From an uncultured Roseibium sp. (GTDB taxonomy: Bacteria > Pseudomonadota > Alphaproteobacteria > Rhizobiales > Stappiaceae), in assembly GCF_947494555.1 (NCBI RefSeq), contig NZ_CANLVF010000004.1, forward strand, positions 558,001 through 622,000: 64,000 nucleotides of DNA, read 5' to 3'. Shown one piece after another: positions 25,680 to 37,263 of the stretch. The notes beneath the pieces are model-generated. The model was given only the letters and a program-made list of their open reading frames with translations. It did no database searches and was not told where the DNA came from. Position 1 is the stretch's first letter. Every line of letters starts with the position of its first letter. The translations under genes were made by a program, and so were the position numbers.

Positions 25680-26626
25680 GGCACAATCCGGTCCAGCTGG
25701 GTGAAAATGGTCCCTTCGGCCCAGTCATAAACAACTTCTCCGACGCGCTCACCGCCATAATAACCGCCGATACCGCCGACAATACAGCCCGCTACACCAC
25801 CCGCTGCGGTGCCCAAACCGGGTTGTATGGCTGTTCCGCCGGCAGCGCCGAGGTATCCGACACTCTTGCAACCGGCTGCTGCCAATGCCCAAGCCGTGAC
25901 CTTTGCTGTCGCGGTGCGCAGCGGATTGCTCGATTGAACCACGTGAACCACATCTATCGCGGCACCGAGAACGACCAGTGCGCGGCCTGCGTATCGGAAA
26001 TATTTTGCGCCTTTGTAGATTATCTGACCGGCTTTCCCGACGGTGGTGTGATCCGCGATGCCAAACTTGGCGTGTGTGCCCTTTTGGTTCCAGTGATAGT
26101 CGACGGTACCTGTAGTCTTGTTAAAGCCGTAGTCGAGACGCAGCGTCTTGTTGCCCTTCATGTTTTGAATGAAGAGCGTCGAGGTTGACTTGCCTTTGAA
26201 ATTTCGAGGGAAAAACTCGATCGCCAGATTCCCGCTGCCGGGAACCGGAATGCGCACGACGCTTGGCAAACCTGCGCCCAGGGGGATTGCGCCCGACATT
26301 GGTACTTCAACGGCATCTATTGCATCGAGGACACTGTCGCCAACCGGCGCCAGCCAACTCAACGGAATTGGAGGATGTTCGACGCAGATCCGGGACGCAG
26401 GCTCCATGGCGGCCCAGGCGTTTTGGTCCAGGATGCCGTTGGGATTCGGCAGCGCATTTGCGGTTTCCCAATCATAGACGGCGTCAGCAAAGACATCGAG
26501 CGAGGGGGACGTTCCTCCCAGCCCAAGGACAGTCAGCACCGCACCAAGCCTCTGCCCCCAAGGCGGAGAGGTATTGCGAGCAAAAAAGGGATTTAGGCTC
26601 CGCGCATCATCATAATCAACAGACAT
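25676..26626 (-). CDS. Candidate effector with PG-binding-like head and glycine-zipper tail
   Basis: A 316-residue protein. Residues about 10-75 resemble a peptidoglycan-binding-type helical domain (LDVFADAVYDWETANALPNP and then GILDQNAWAAM). The centre has RLDYGFNKTTGTVDYHWNQKG and KFGIADHTTVGKAGQIIYKG, then KYFRYAGRALVVLGAAIDVV (helix). The last 60 residues are a Gly-zipper (GTAAGGVAGCIVGGIGGYYGG). The centre-plus-zipper arrangement recalls C-terminal modules of contact-dependent or type VI effectors, from memory rather than a search. No signal peptide is present and no secretion genes are nearby. Confidence 0.6.
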   Translation of the reverse strand: MSVDYDDARSLNPFFARNTSPPWGQRLGAVLTVLGLGGTSPSLDVFADAVYDWETANALPNPNGILDQNAWAAMEPASRICVEHPPIPLSWLAPVGDSVLDAIDAVEVPMSGAIPLGAGLPSVVRIPVPGSGNLAIEFFPRNFKGKSTSTLFIQNMKGNKTLRLDYGFNKTTGTVDYHWNQKGTHAKFGIADHTTVGKAGQIIYKGAKYFRYAGRALVVLGAAIDVVHVVQSSNPLRTATAKVTAWALAAAGCKSVGYLGAAGGTAIQPGLGTAAGGVAGCIVGGIGGYYGGERVGEVVYDWAEGTIFTQLDRIVP

Positions 26627-27115
26627 ACCGCGGCTCCCAAGCTTACAATACCGTTACTGTTCAATACGTTATGTGAATACTGACGAGTAATTCCAAATAT
26701 AGAGAGCAATCTGAAACAACCAGTGAAAAGGCGAACGGGTCCCGCCGATACAGAAAACATGACTGTCAGCATTTGAACAGGCACGGCTGTTCTTCCGAGC
26801 GACAGATCGCACCCGATTTTTTCTAACGGTAAAGTTGTGATCGTCAAGTACCTTGCTCCACAGACCACGATGCCAGGTGCAAAGGGCTCGAACCCGGCCG
26901 GTAATACAAGCGGGACAAAAGAAAGCTTCGGCTCTCAACTCGATCGGCCGGTTGATTTTGTGCCTGTGAACTCGCGACTGATTGAAGGCCGTGATCTGCG
27001 CTCAAGTCTTTCAACAAAGACAAAATGCAGACCTGCTCCTCAACCTAAGGAGAATTCTCTGCGAGCTTGTCATCAGCGGTGCCTCAACGCGCCGTGATAC
27101 CTTCTTTCAACGTCG
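26627..27115. other. Gap without a supported gene
   Basis: 489 AT-richer bases upstream of the candidate effector gene, which presumably include its promoter. No credible reading frame or repeat was seen. Confidence 0.4.
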
Positions 27116-28291
27116 CTAAGACCCTTTGGGCAGAGCCGTTTCCGCCAAAGCCAGCCACATGCGGACACCAACAGGAAAGAGGTTATTGTTGAATACAAAT
27201 TGATCGCCGTGAAGCCCGGCTCTCCCGCCGACCTCGCCTGCGCCAAGCCAAATGTAAGCGCCACCCCCAACCGCATTAAGAAGATAGGAGAAATCCTCGC
27301 ATCCCAGGGAAGGGGGCTCATCCGTGATCACAAGCTCATTTGACAGGAAACTGTCGGCAGCACGTTTCACGATGGCAGCGCCTTCGAAAGAATTGACCAC
27401 AGCGGGATATCCCTTGCGGTAGTCCAGTTTGTATCCGATCCCGCTTGCCTGCGCGATTCCTTCGGCGATCCGCATGATCTGCGCTTCAACATGATCAGAC
27501 AGTGCCGGATCGAAGTAACGCGCCGTGCCTTGGACCTCCATATCCGCTGGAACGATATTGTTGATCCGTCCACCGTGAAGCTGTGTGAAGGAAAGAACCA
27601 AGGCTGTCCGGGGATTGACCGTGCGGCTGACAATGCGTTGTGCGGACGTGACAAACTCGGCCGCTGCCACCAGCGGATCGTCTCCAAGCTCCGGCATAGC
27701 CGCGTGCGCGCCCGTCCCCTTGAATGTGAGAGTAAAATCATCAACGCCCGCCATGATTGGCCCTTCGGTGACAATCACAGCACCTTCTTTCACACCGGGC
27801 CAACTGTGTTGAGAGAAGACGCTTTCAGCCGGAAAGCGATCAAGCAATCCATCTGCCACCATCTTTTTCCCACCGCCGTGAACTTCTTCGGCAGGCTGGA
27901 ACACGAAATAGACCGTTCCATCAAAATTCGGGTTTTCGCTTAGAAGCTTTGCAGCTCCGAGCAGCATCGCAGTGTGGGCGTCGTGGCCACAAGCGTGCAT
28001 CGCGCCATCGACATGAGAGCTGTGGGGAAGGCCTGTGGCTTCGGTCACTGGAAGTGCGTCCAACTCGGCACGGAACATGATGCACCGGTCACTGTTGCCT
28101 GCAGTCAAGACGCCGACAACGGCGGTCTCTGACACGTCGCGATGCACATGGAGACCGAAACTCTCGAGCTTTCCTGCGACGAAGTCGGCAGTTTCCGTTT
28201 CCCGGAATCCCAGCTCAGGATTGCGATGGATGTGTTGCTGCCATTCGATGACATCCGGCAAGACAGCATCTACAAAATCATTCGGGGTCAT
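27116..28291 (-). CDS. M20 family amidohydrolase (hippurate hydrolase-like)
   Basis: The ATG at 28291, preceded by GAGAGGTGG, gives a 391-residue enzyme; the frame extends to 28441 but that part is not family sequence. M20D features are visible: HRNPELGFRETETADFV, the metal-binding HACGHDAHTAMLLGAA, the Glu pair in FQPAEEVHGGGKKM, and CEDFSYLL near the end. Relatives hydrolyse N-acyl amino acids (hippurate, IAA conjugates) or N-acetylated diaminopimelate. Cytoplasmic. The AraC regulator lies 100 nt upstream on the same strand and may control it. Confidence 0.92.
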   Translation of the reverse strand: MTPNDFVDAVLPDVIEWQQHIHRNPELGFRETETADFVAGKLESFGLHVHRDVSETAVVGVLTAGNSDRCIMFRAELDALPVTEATGLPHSSHVDGAMHACGHDAHTAMLLGAAKLLSENPNFDGTVYFVFQPAEEVHGGGKKMVADGLLDRFPAESVFSQHSWPGVKEGAVIVTEGPIMAGVDDFTLTFKGTGAHAAMPELGDDPLVAAAEFVTSAQRIVSRTVNPRTALVLSFTQLHGGRINNIVPADMEVQGTARYFDPALSDHVEAQIMRIAEGIAQASGIGYKLDYRKGYPAVVNSFEGAAIVKRAADSFLSNELVITDEPPSLGCEDFSYLLNAVGGGAYIWLGAGEVGGRAGLHGDQFVFNNNLFPVGVRMWLALAETALPKGS

Positions 28292-28391
28292 CCCGCCACC
28301 TCTCTCGATATCGGAACAGGCGAAGCGCTCCATTCCGTTTCGAAAGGTGAGGTAATGCGGACCCGGGGAGCAGGTCTTGTACGAAGTTGCT

Positions 28392-29291
28392 CTAAGCTGC
28401 GCGGACTGCCTGGTAGTTCCCGGGCGTGAAGCCGTAGGCACGCAAGAAATGACGCGTCAGATGGCTTTGGTCCGTAAAACCTGCGGCGGTAGAAGCCATT
28501 GCCAGCGGTTCACCGGCATCGATCAGGTTTTTGGCGTGGCGCAACCGGCAGTCCAGAAGAAAGGCGTGCGGCGAGATACCTTTGGCGCGGGTGAAGGACC
28601 TCACCAGATGCCATTGAGACCATCCAACCTGTGCTGCTACCCCCGCCAAAGAGATACCGTCCACGGCATGCGCACGCAGTATCTCCTCGATCATCCCAAT
28701 GCGTTTGGCGTCCTGACGATCGTAGCATTCAGTCGGCCTGGTCTCTGAATGACGGTCCACCAGATCAAAAAGGATATCCGGCCACAAAAGCTGTGTGCTG
28801 CTCGGGTTTGACCTCGTTTCAGCTGCAATGTGGAAGTCAGCAATCCGTGACGCAAGTTCAGGATCATGAACGACAGAGTGGCGGAAACGCGGGGGGATGG
28901 CCGAATGTGCCACGCTCATGAAATGGTCTTCGCGCGGATAGATCACGCGATAAGCCCACCCCAGTTCTGTTGCCGCTTCTCCGTCGTGTTGCGATTGAGG
29001 ATTTACCAGGATTATATCGCCCGCTCTGGCGGTGTGAACTTCTCCTCGGCAGAAGAACGCTTCCGCGCCATCGGTAACCACGCCAACAACATAACCGACA
29101 TGGCTGTGACGGCGGTATTTGTGCTTCCGAAATCGGGCCGCGAAAAGTTCCAGGTCGGAGATTTCGGGATCAGTCCAAAAGCATTTGTTGGGACGGCCTT
29201 GCTTTATACCTTGTTCCTTTATGGTGAGGGGTTCGCGGTCGGTCACTGTCCAGTTTCTCTGCCAAGCTGATTTTTCACTGCATCGTGGCAT
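28392..29291 (-). CDS. AraC family regulator with cupin-type N-terminus
   Basis: A 299-residue regulator. The N-terminal AraC-binding cupin domain includes ARFRKHKYRRHSHVGYVVGV and AGDIILVNPQSQHDGE. The C-terminal double helix-turn-helix includes SLAGVAAQVGWSQWHLVRSF and GFTDQSHLTRHFLRAYGFTPGNY. It is upstream of the M20 amidohydrolase, the likely target. The first about 25 residues lie outside the domain, so the true start may be internal. Confidence 0.9.
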   Translation of the reverse strand: MPRCSEKSAWQRNWTVTDREPLTIKEQGIKQGRPNKCFWTDPEISDLELFAARFRKHKYRRHSHVGYVVGVVTDGAEAFFCRGEVHTARAGDIILVNPQSQHDGEAATELGWAYRVIYPREDHFMSVAHSAIPPRFRHSVVHDPELASRIADFHIAAETRSNPSSTQLLWPDILFDLVDRHSETRPTECYDRQDAKRIGMIEEILRAHAVDGISLAGVAAQVGWSQWHLVRSFTRAKGISPHAFLLDCRLRHAKNLIDAGEPLAMASTAAGFTDQSHLTRHFLRAYGFTPGNYQAVRAA

Positions 29292-29459
29292 CGGTCAACA
29301 TTGGCTTACGCGGGCAGCCAGCTGCGCCGGTCACCAGTGGCAGACGCTTGTCGGCTATGCCCCCAAACCGCTCTGGCCGGTTCAGGCAATCACCCGGCTA
29401 TCGTCAGTTGCCAGAGTGCGTCCGGCGAAGATACCTGCGCCGCACACAAGCCAAGAACA

Positions 29460-29484
29460 CAAAAGCCCGGGACGCTGCCCGGGC
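29460..29484 (-). terminator. Terminator of typA
   Basis: A perfect 7-bp stem GCCCGGG / CCCGGGC with a 6-nt loop, followed on the minus strand by TTTT. It lies 27 nt past the typA stop codon. Confidence 0.75.
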
Positions 29485-29510
29485 TCTAGGTTGTCTTAGC
29501 GAAACAAGCC

Positions 29511-31334
<1,824 letters not shown>

Positions 31335-31568
31335 GCGTGGCTCCAAAAGACAGAACGGGCCCGATTGGGACCCGCTTCCTGTCTGGAATTGTAAAATAAG
31401 GGATCGGCGCACTCGCCGAATTTGGCGCCTTTATACGTGGACTGCGGCAATTGTGCAATGCGGGGGCGTGCGGATCTGTCTCGCAAGGCCCGGGCGTCGA
31501 CTTTCGGTCCATTGACATGTCCGCTTTCAAACCCTAATTCGTAAGGGAACCTTACTAAAAGGCCGCTC

Positions 31569-32030
31569 ATGAACATTGCCTATCCGAATGTCAGCGTAAC
31601 AATGCTGGTCGTCGATCTTGCGCGCCTGCTGCGAAGACGATTTGAAGCAGCGCTGACCGACGTGGAAACCGGGCTCACCGTCGGTGAAGCACGCACGCTG
31701 TTTTATGTCTGGCGCAACCCTGGCCACCGCCAGGCCATGCTCGCGGATATCATGTTCGTCGAACCCATGACGCTCGTCGGGTATCTGGACTCGCTGGAAG
31801 GGGCTGGGCTGATCAAAAGATGTCCGGATCCGAAGGACAAGCGTGCGAAGCTGGTTGAACTGACGCCGGAAGCCGATCCGCTCCTGGAACGTATCGGCAC
31901 GGCTCTGCAGAGCGTTCGGGCCAAGGCGCTCGAAGATATTCCCGAAAAAGACCGGACCGTTCTGGAAACGCTGCTTCAGAACATGAAGGACAATCTGATC
32001 TCCGAGGAAGGTGCCGGCAAACGCAAATGA
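31569..32030 (+). CDS. MarR family transcriptional regulator
   Basis: A 153-residue winged-helix regulator of MarR type: VGEARTLFYVWRNPGHRQAMLADIMFVEPMTLVGYLDSLEGAGLI, then RCPDPKDKRAKLVELTPEADPLL (the wing). The stop overlaps the ATG of an MFS drug transporter (ATGA), so it is the first gene of an operon and presumably its own repressor. Inducer unknown. Confidence 0.9.
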   Translation: MNIAYPNVSVTMLVVDLARLLRRRFEAALTDVETGLTVGEARTLFYVWRNPGHRQAMLADIMFVEPMTLVGYLDSLEGAGLIKRCPDPKDKRAKLVELTPEADPLLERIGTALQSVRAKALEDIPEKDRTVLETLLQNMKDNLISEEGAGKRK

Positions 32031-33238
32031 CCTCCGATAACGGCATCATGAGCGCGCGGCGCACGTCGCTGCTTGGCGCGGGACTGGTCGCCATCGGACC
32101 TATTTCGATGGCGCTCTATACCCCTGCCATGCCGACGCTCGTCGAGGTGTTTGGAACGACGGATGCCGCTGTCAAGCTGACGCTGACCGCCTACTTTGCC
32201 GGATTTGCCGTCGCGCAGCTCATCTGCGGTCCTTTTTCCGATGCCTTCGGCCGCAAGCCGGTCACCCTGGCATTCTTGAGCCTCTACCTGCTTTCGAGCA
32301 TTCTCGCGACCTTTGCGCCGACCGTGGAATTTATGGTCGTGGCCAGGACGCTTCAGGGCATTGGAGCGGCGGTCGGAATTTCCGTCTCCCGCGCTATCGT
32401 GCGCGACCAATTCACCGGTCAGGCATCTGCACACATCATGAATGCGATTGCGATGATGCTTGCCTTGGGGCCGGCTATATCGCCGACAATCGGCGGGTTC
32501 GTTCTGGAGCTCTTCGGCTGGCGTGAAGTGTTCTGGTGCATGGTCATCTATGGGCTTGTACTGATGATTGCGGTTGCCTGTTTCCAGGTGGAAACCAATC
32601 CGAACCCGGGCGGACATCACCTCAATCCGGGACGGCTTGTTGCCAACTACCTGACGCTGCTGAAGGATCCGCGCTTTCTCGCGCCGAGTGTTCTGATCGG
32701 CTGCGGACTTGGCGGGCTCTACGCGCTTGCAACCGTGCTGCCTTTTGTCCTGATTTACGAGGTGGGGCTGACACCGTCGCAATTCGGTCTCGCCATGATC
32801 ATTCAGTCGGGCTCGTTTATCGTTGGAACTATTGTCACGGGGCGGCTGCTCAAAATCTTTGAAGCGCGCAAACTGGTCCCGGTCGGTATGGCTTTGTGGA
32901 TCGTGTCGTCGTCCCTCATGTGCATCTTGACACTGACTCAGGTGCCATCAGTCACAACTGTCATGGGACCTGTTGCGCTGTTCGTCTTTGGCCTTGCCTT
33001 TGTGCTGCCGGCAAGTTTCACAGACTCCATGGCTCCCTTTCCCCAAATTGCAGGGGCGGCCTCGGCCATGACCGGCTTCATGCAATTCGGGGGCGGTATT
33101 GCCGGGAGCCTGATTGTCGCAGCGCTGGGCGATCCGCTTATCGGGCTGGCCACGGTGCTGCCCATGATGCCGATCATCGGCACGCTTATCTACCTGGTTC
33201 TCAAGAGCAGGGCGGCTCGGCCGGCCGCTGCCGAATAG
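32027..33238 (+). CDS. MFS multidrug exporter, Bcr/CflA type
   Basis: A 403-residue 12-helix transporter of the drug:proton antiporter-1 family, with the motif A-like FSDAFGRKPVTLAFLSLYLL and the LQGIGAAVGISVSRAIVRDQ segment typical of Bcr/CflA exporters. The ATG overlaps the end of marR; a second ATG at 32048 is possible. The linked MarR suggests induction by a toxic compound. No substrate can be assigned. Confidence 0.9.
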   Translation: MTSDNGIMSARRTSLLGAGLVAIGPISMALYTPAMPTLVEVFGTTDAAVKLTLTAYFAGFAVAQLICGPFSDAFGRKPVTLAFLSLYLLSSILATFAPTVEFMVVARTLQGIGAAVGISVSRAIVRDQFTGQASAHIMNAIAMMLALGPAISPTIGGFVLELFGWREVFWCMVIYGLVLMIAVACFQVETNPNPGGHHLNPGRLVANYLTLLKDPRFLAPSVLIGCGLGGLYALATVLPFVLIYEVGLTPSQFGLAMIIQSGSFIVGTIVTGRLLKIFEARKLVPVGMALWIVSSSLMCILTLTQVPSVTTVMGPVALFVFGLAFVLPASFTDSMAPFPQIAGAASAMTGFMQFGGGIAGSLIVAALGDPLIGLATVLPMMPIIGTLIYLVLKSRAARPAAAE

Positions 33239-33331
33239 GCCACCGTTTTCGATCTCCAACCCGGCGCTCAGCGCTTGACCCCGTGCAAGTGAACGGGCAT
33301 CTGTCGGTGACGACGAGAAAGGGATCACCGA

Positions 33332-34150
33332 ATGGCGAAAGCCGCTGCCTATACCCTGCCGACAAGCCGTGCTCACGTCATGGGTATCTTGAATGTGACG
33401 CCAGATTCGTTTTCCGATGGGGGCCGGCACAATGAAGCCGAAGCTGCCCTGGCACATGCAAAGGCAATGATCGCGCAAAGGGCCGATATTCTCGATATCG
33501 GCGCCGAAAGCACGCGGCCGGGCTCGGCGCAGATTGCCCTGGAGGATGAATGGACGCGGCTCGCGCCAATACTGGAACCCGTCTGCGATCTCGGAATTCC
33601 TGTCTCCATCGACACCTACAAGGCGGAAATCGCCCGGCGGGCCTGCCAGGCAGGTGCCGTAATCGTCAACGACGTGTGGGGTCTGCAGCGCGATCCGGAT
33701 ATGGCAGAGACGGTTGCCGAAGCCGGTGTTCACGTTGTGATGATGCACAACCGGGAGAAGGCCGACGCCAGCATCGATATTCTCAGCGATATCGACCGCT
33801 TCTTTGAAAAATCGCTCCGGCTTGCAGAGTCCGCTGGAATTGCAAAGGAAAAGCAGGTTCTTGACCCCGGCTTCGGCTTCGGAAAGACCGTAGACCAGAA
33901 TTTCGTCATCTTGAACAGGTTCGAGCAGCTCAAGAAACAGGGATTTCCAATCCTGGCCGGCGCTTCCCGCAAGCGCATGATCGGTGCGGTGCTGAATGTG
34001 GAGACCGATGGCCGTCTCTACGGCTCACTTGCCGTTCATATGACGGCGCTGCTCAAGGGCGCGGACATCGTGCGGGCGCATGATGTCGGTCCACATGCCG
34101 ATTGCGTGCGTATGCTGGAAGCAACTTCTCTGGAACGGACCCCCGCCTGA
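33332..34150 (+). CDS. folP: Dihydropteroate synthase
   Basis: A 272-residue TIM-barrel enzyme with both family signatures: MGILNVTPDSFSDGG and ILDIGAESTRPGS, and a later AGASRKRMIG with the sulfa-site Lys/Arg. It condenses 6-hydroxymethyl-7,8-dihydropterin pyrophosphate with p-aminobenzoate in folate synthesis. The site AAGGGA precedes the ATG. folK follows after 1 nt; folB, which often sits between them in Rhizobiales, is not here. Confidence 0.96.
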   Translation: MAKAAAYTLPTSRAHVMGILNVTPDSFSDGGRHNEAEAALAHAKAMIAQRADILDIGAESTRPGSAQIALEDEWTRLAPILEPVCDLGIPVSIDTYKAEIARRACQAGAVIVNDVWGLQRDPDMAETVAEAGVHVVMMHNREKADASIDILSDIDRFFEKSLRLAESAGIAKEKQVLDPGFGFGKTVDQNFVILNRFEQLKKQGFPILAGASRKRMIGAVLNVETDGRLYGSLAVHMTALLKGADIVRAHDVGPHADCVRMLEATSLERTPA

Positions 34151-34151
34151 C

Positions 34152-34673
34152 ATGACACTTTCTCACCAGACACCCGACGCTCCGACCCGTTGCGCGCTCG
34201 GGCTCGGCTCAAATCTGGGCGATCCGAAAGCCAATCTCGACAAGGCCGTTCGGCTATTGGAACAGACTGACGGCATTACCCTGGTCGCCAGGTCGTCTGA
34301 CTACCGGACACCGCCGTGGGGTCCGGTGCCGCAAGGCGACTACATCAATATTTGCGTGGTCATCGACACCATGCTCAGCCCGCGAGACCTTCTGAAGCGA
34401 TGTCTCGATGTCGAAATCGAACTCGGCCGCGTGAGAGATGTTCGTTGGGGACCGCGCGTCATTGATGTCGATGTTCTTATCTACGGCGTTCGCGAAATCC
34501 GTGAGGAGACGCTTGAGATTCCGCATCCCCGCATGGGGGATCGAGCTTTCGTTTTGATCCCTCTGGCCGAGATCTGGCCGGACGCTCCGTTGGGTGACGG
34601 CCGGACTGCCGCTGATGCGCTCAAGACCTGTCCGGATCAGGAAGGCGTCGTGAAGCTTGAACCCGTGGGCTAG
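34152..34673 (+). CDS. folK: 2-amino-4-hydroxy-6-hydroxymethyldihydropteridine pyrophosphokinase
   Basis: The ATG at 34152, directly after the folP stop, gives 173 residues. HPPK features: ALGLGSNLGDPKANLDKAV, DYRTPPWGPVPQGDYIN, and the signature RWGPRVIDVDVLIYG with DxDxL metal ligands, then LEIPHPRMGDRAFVLIPLAEI. It makes the pterin pyrophosphate used by FolP. An upstream in-frame ATG at 34080 lies within folP and is rejected. Confidence 0.95.
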   Translation: MTLSHQTPDAPTRCALGLGSNLGDPKANLDKAVRLLEQTDGITLVARSSDYRTPPWGPVPQGDYINICVVIDTMLSPRDLLKRCLDVEIELGRVRDVRWGPRVIDVDVLIYGVREIREETLEIPHPRMGDRAFVLIPLAEIWPDAPLGDGRTAADALKTCPDQEGVVKLEPVG

Positions 34674-34695
34674 GTTGGTGAGCGATAAAGCGGCT

Positions 34696-35367
34696 TCAGC
34701 GCGCTAAACCGACAAAACTTTCCATATGAAATCTGGCGGTGTCCGGGTGCGGCTTGTGGCTGCTGCCGAATGGGCAGGCATGGCGGGCGAGGCAACCGGA
34801 CCAACACTTCATATCGCTGCCGGTTTCAAGGTGCGCCTTGCAGGCCGGGACGTTGTATCCGGTCTCAACCGAGATCGCATTGACCGGACAGGCGCTCAGG
34901 CAGGGTTTGTCGAGGCAGGTTTCGCACGGACCAGCTGTGGTGTTTTGGTCGAGGCCCGCGATCGGCTGTGAAGACAGAAATGCGGCCCGAAAGCCGGTCC
35001 AGGGTCCGAAATCCTGATGGGCCAGTACGCCGAGCGGACTTTGAGAGAATCCGCCGCATTTCAGCGCCCATTGCTGGAAGGGATAATAAGGAGGCCCTTC
35101 GAAGGGAAACAGCGGTGCACAGCCGTGGCTGGCCGCGATCCGGGAAAGTTCGCGCTTGGTGTACCGGTCCAACGGATGGGGATTGCCGTCCGAGAATTCA
35201 TCGCTGTTGCTGAACGCGGGCCATAAAGAAGGGCCGGTGCTGCCGATCAACAGGAGCACCTTGGTCGTCTTCCCTGCTCCGAGATCGGGCAGGTTGTCCG
35301 CGGTGTCCGGTTCAAAGGCGCCCAATGCCAAAAAACCGGCGGCTGAAAGATCTTCCCTCAGTGTCAT
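34696..35367 (-). CDS. Iron-sulfur (ferredoxin-like) protein
   Basis: A 223-residue protein with eight-cysteine character: GPCETCLDKPCLSACPVNAI (CxxCxxxxCxxxCP) and later PACKAHLETGSDMKCWSGCL then HACPFG. This resembles the Fe-S half of epoxyqueuosine reductase-like proteins. The N-terminal half (GAFEPDTADNLPD, VLLLIGSTGPSLWPAF) is not a cobalamin domain. It probably carries electrons or is a truncated relative of such reductases; partner unknown. Convergent with folK. Confidence 0.75.
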   Translation of the reverse strand: MTLREDLSAAGFLALGAFEPDTADNLPDLGAGKTTKVLLLIGSTGPSLWPAFSNSDEFSDGNPHPLDRYTKRELSRIAASHGCAPLFPFEGPPYYPFQQWALKCGGFSQSPLGVLAHQDFGPWTGFRAAFLSSQPIAGLDQNTTAGPCETCLDKPCLSACPVNAISVETGYNVPACKAHLETGSDMKCWSGCLARHACPFGSSHKPHPDTARFHMESFVGLAR

Positions 35368-35396
35368 TGCCGCCGATCCCGTTATGTGGTTGAGCT

Positions 35397-36617
35397 TCAG
35401 CCTATCCGGTCACGCTTGGCAAGCGTGCGCAGGCGGAGCGCATTCAGCTTGATGAAGCCTGCAGCGTCTTTCTGATCGTAAGCGCCCTGGTCGTCCTCAA
35501 ACGTCACCAGTTCCTCGGAGTAAAGCGAATAGGGCGACGAGCGGCCAACCAGAATGACGTTCCCCTTATAGAGTTTCAGACGAACGGAGCCGGTGACGTG
35601 CTCCTGGCTCTTGTCGATCAGGGCCTGCAGCATTTCGCGCTCGGGAGAGAACCAGAAGCCGTTATAGATCAGCTCCGCGTAGCGAGGCATCAGCTCGTCC
35701 TTGAGGTGCGCAGCACCGCGATCAAGCGTGAGCGACTCCATGGCCCGGTGAGCGGTCAACAGGATTGTGCCTCCCGGGGTCTCGTAAATGCCGCGGCTCT
35801 TCATGCCGACGAACCGGTTTTCGACCATGTCGAGGCGGCCGATGCCATTGTCACGGCCATAGTCGTTCAGCTTCGCAAAGAGCGTCGCCGCCGACATTTT
35901 TTCGCCGTTGATGGAAACCGCGTCACCTTTTTCAAAGCCTATTTCGATTTCTGTGACAACGTCCGGAGCCTCGGTCGGGTCGACAGTCCGCTGGAAGACG
36001 TAGTTGGGTGCTTCCTCCGCCGGATCTTCGAGTACTTTGCCTTCCGAAGAAGAGTGCAGCATGTTCGCGTCTACGGAGAACGGGGCTTCGCCGCGCTTGT
36101 CTTTGGGAACCGGGATCTGATGCTTTTCGGCAAAATCGAGAAGATCGGTCCGGGACTTGAAGGACCAGTCGCGCCAGGGCGCGATTACCTTGATGTCCGG
36201 GTTGAGGGCGTAAGCGGACAATTCGAACCGAACCTGATCGTTGCCCTTGCCCGTTGCGCCATGCGCGACCGCGTCGGCCCCGGTTTCTTCGGCAATTTCG
36301 ATGAGACGCTTGGAGATCAGCGGGCGCGCGATGGATGTGCCCAGCAGATAGACACCCTCATAGACCGTGTTGGCGCGGAACATCGGGAACACGAAATCGC
36401 TGATGAACTCCTCGCGCAGGTCATCGACATAGATTTCCTTGATGCCGAGCATCTCGGCTTTCTTGCGCGCCGGCTCCAGCTCTTCACCCTGGCCGAGATC
36501 GGCGGTGAAGGTGACGACTTCGCAGTCGAATTCGGTCTGCAACCATTTCAAAATGATGGAAGTGTCGAGGCCGCCGGAATAGGCCAGCACGACTTTTTTG
36601 ATGTCACCATGCGCCAT
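35397..36617 (-). CDS. argG: Argininosuccinate synthase
   Basis: The ATG at 36617 gives 406 residues; the upstream extension to 36680 lacks homologous character. The ATP-pyrophosphatase P-loop is [18 protein letters not shown]; other conserved stretches are [13 protein letters not shown] and [15 protein letters not shown]. It joins citrulline and aspartate in arginine biosynthesis, in the cytoplasm. A normal core-genome gene with no linked arg genes. Confidence 0.97.
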   Translation of the reverse strand: MAHGDIKKVVLAYSGGLDTSIILKWLQTEFDCEVVTFTADLGQGEELEPARKKAEMLGIKEIYVDDLREEFISDFVFPMFRANTVYEGVYLLGTSIARPLISKRLIEIAEETGADAVAHGATGKGNDQVRFELSAYALNPDIKVIAPWRDWSFKSRTDLLDFAEKHQIPVPKDKRGEAPFSVDANMLHSSSEGKVLEDPAEEAPNYVFQRTVDPTEAPDVVTEIEIGFEKGDAVSINGEKMSAATLFAKLNDYGRDNGIGRLDMVENRFVGMKSRGIYETPGGTILLTAHRAMESLTLDRGAAHLKDELMPRYAELIYNGFWFSPEREMLQALIDKSQEHVTGSVRLKLYKGNVILVGRSSPYSLYSEELVTFEDDQGAYDQKDAAGFIKLNALRLRTLAKRDRIG

Positions 36618-36867
36618 CTTGGGGAAAGTCCAGTTCGAAGTTTTCGGCGGATTGACCGCGCTGTTGAAAATTTGCGGCAATTTAGCCGGTTCGCGACGCG
36701 GCGCAAGCCCTTCTGTTCGGCCAATTGGTCGCTGAACCTGTTGCTTTCGCGCGACAGGTGGTGATCAGCCTGCGAAGACTTGCCACTTGCAATTGACCCC
36801 CCACCGGTCGAGGGTGATAACAAGAAGAATACAGGCGGACTGGTCCTGTGCCGGCCTGGGAGGCGAA

Positions 36868-37263
36868 ATGGATCTGATCGATTTCAAACTCGACTACTAC
36901 GACTACGCGACCTTTCTGATCCTGCTTCTGGTCGTCATCGCTTTCTTTTACGCCATGGTCACACTCGGCGGGTTGCCCGGGAAACTTGCCGAGAAGCGCA
37001 AGCATCCGCATGCCGAATCCGTCAAGCTCGGTGGCTGGATCGGGCTCTTCACGGTGTTTCCCTGGATCCACGCGCTCATCTGGGCCTATCACGACAGCCT
37101 GACCATCGACATTCGCAGGTTGCCAAAGGATATGCGCGACAAGCTTGACGAAGATCACGATGGCGAGGAAGCGACGCAGCCGGGTGCGATCCAGACGACA
37201 GTGTCGGAAATCGAAGCTGCAGACGTGCCGCCACAGGCTCCCAAAACCGGACCTGCCTCATGA
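36868..37263 (+). CDS. DUF3302 inner-membrane protein (YiaW-like)
   Basis: The ATG at 36868, after a GGGAGG site, gives 131 residues with two membrane helices (FLILLLVVIAFFYAMVTLGG and the GGWIGLFTVFPWIHALIWAY segment) and a charged C-terminal tail. The family, typified by E. coli YiaW, is found beside HlyD-type adaptors. Its stop overlaps the ATG of the next gene. Likely a small subunit or anchor of the envelope export system encoded by the following two genes. Confidence 0.8.
   Translation: MDLIDFKLDYYDYATFLILLLVVIAFFYAMVTLGGLPGKLAEKRKHPHAESVKLGGWIGLFTVFPWIHALIWAYHDSLTIDIRRLPKDMRDKLDEDHDGEEATQPGAIQTTVSEIEAADVPPQAPKTGPAS

Noticed and set aside
35598-36764. 388-codon frame opposite argG
   Set aside because: Antisense shadow; the translation follows the codon pattern of argG and matches no family.
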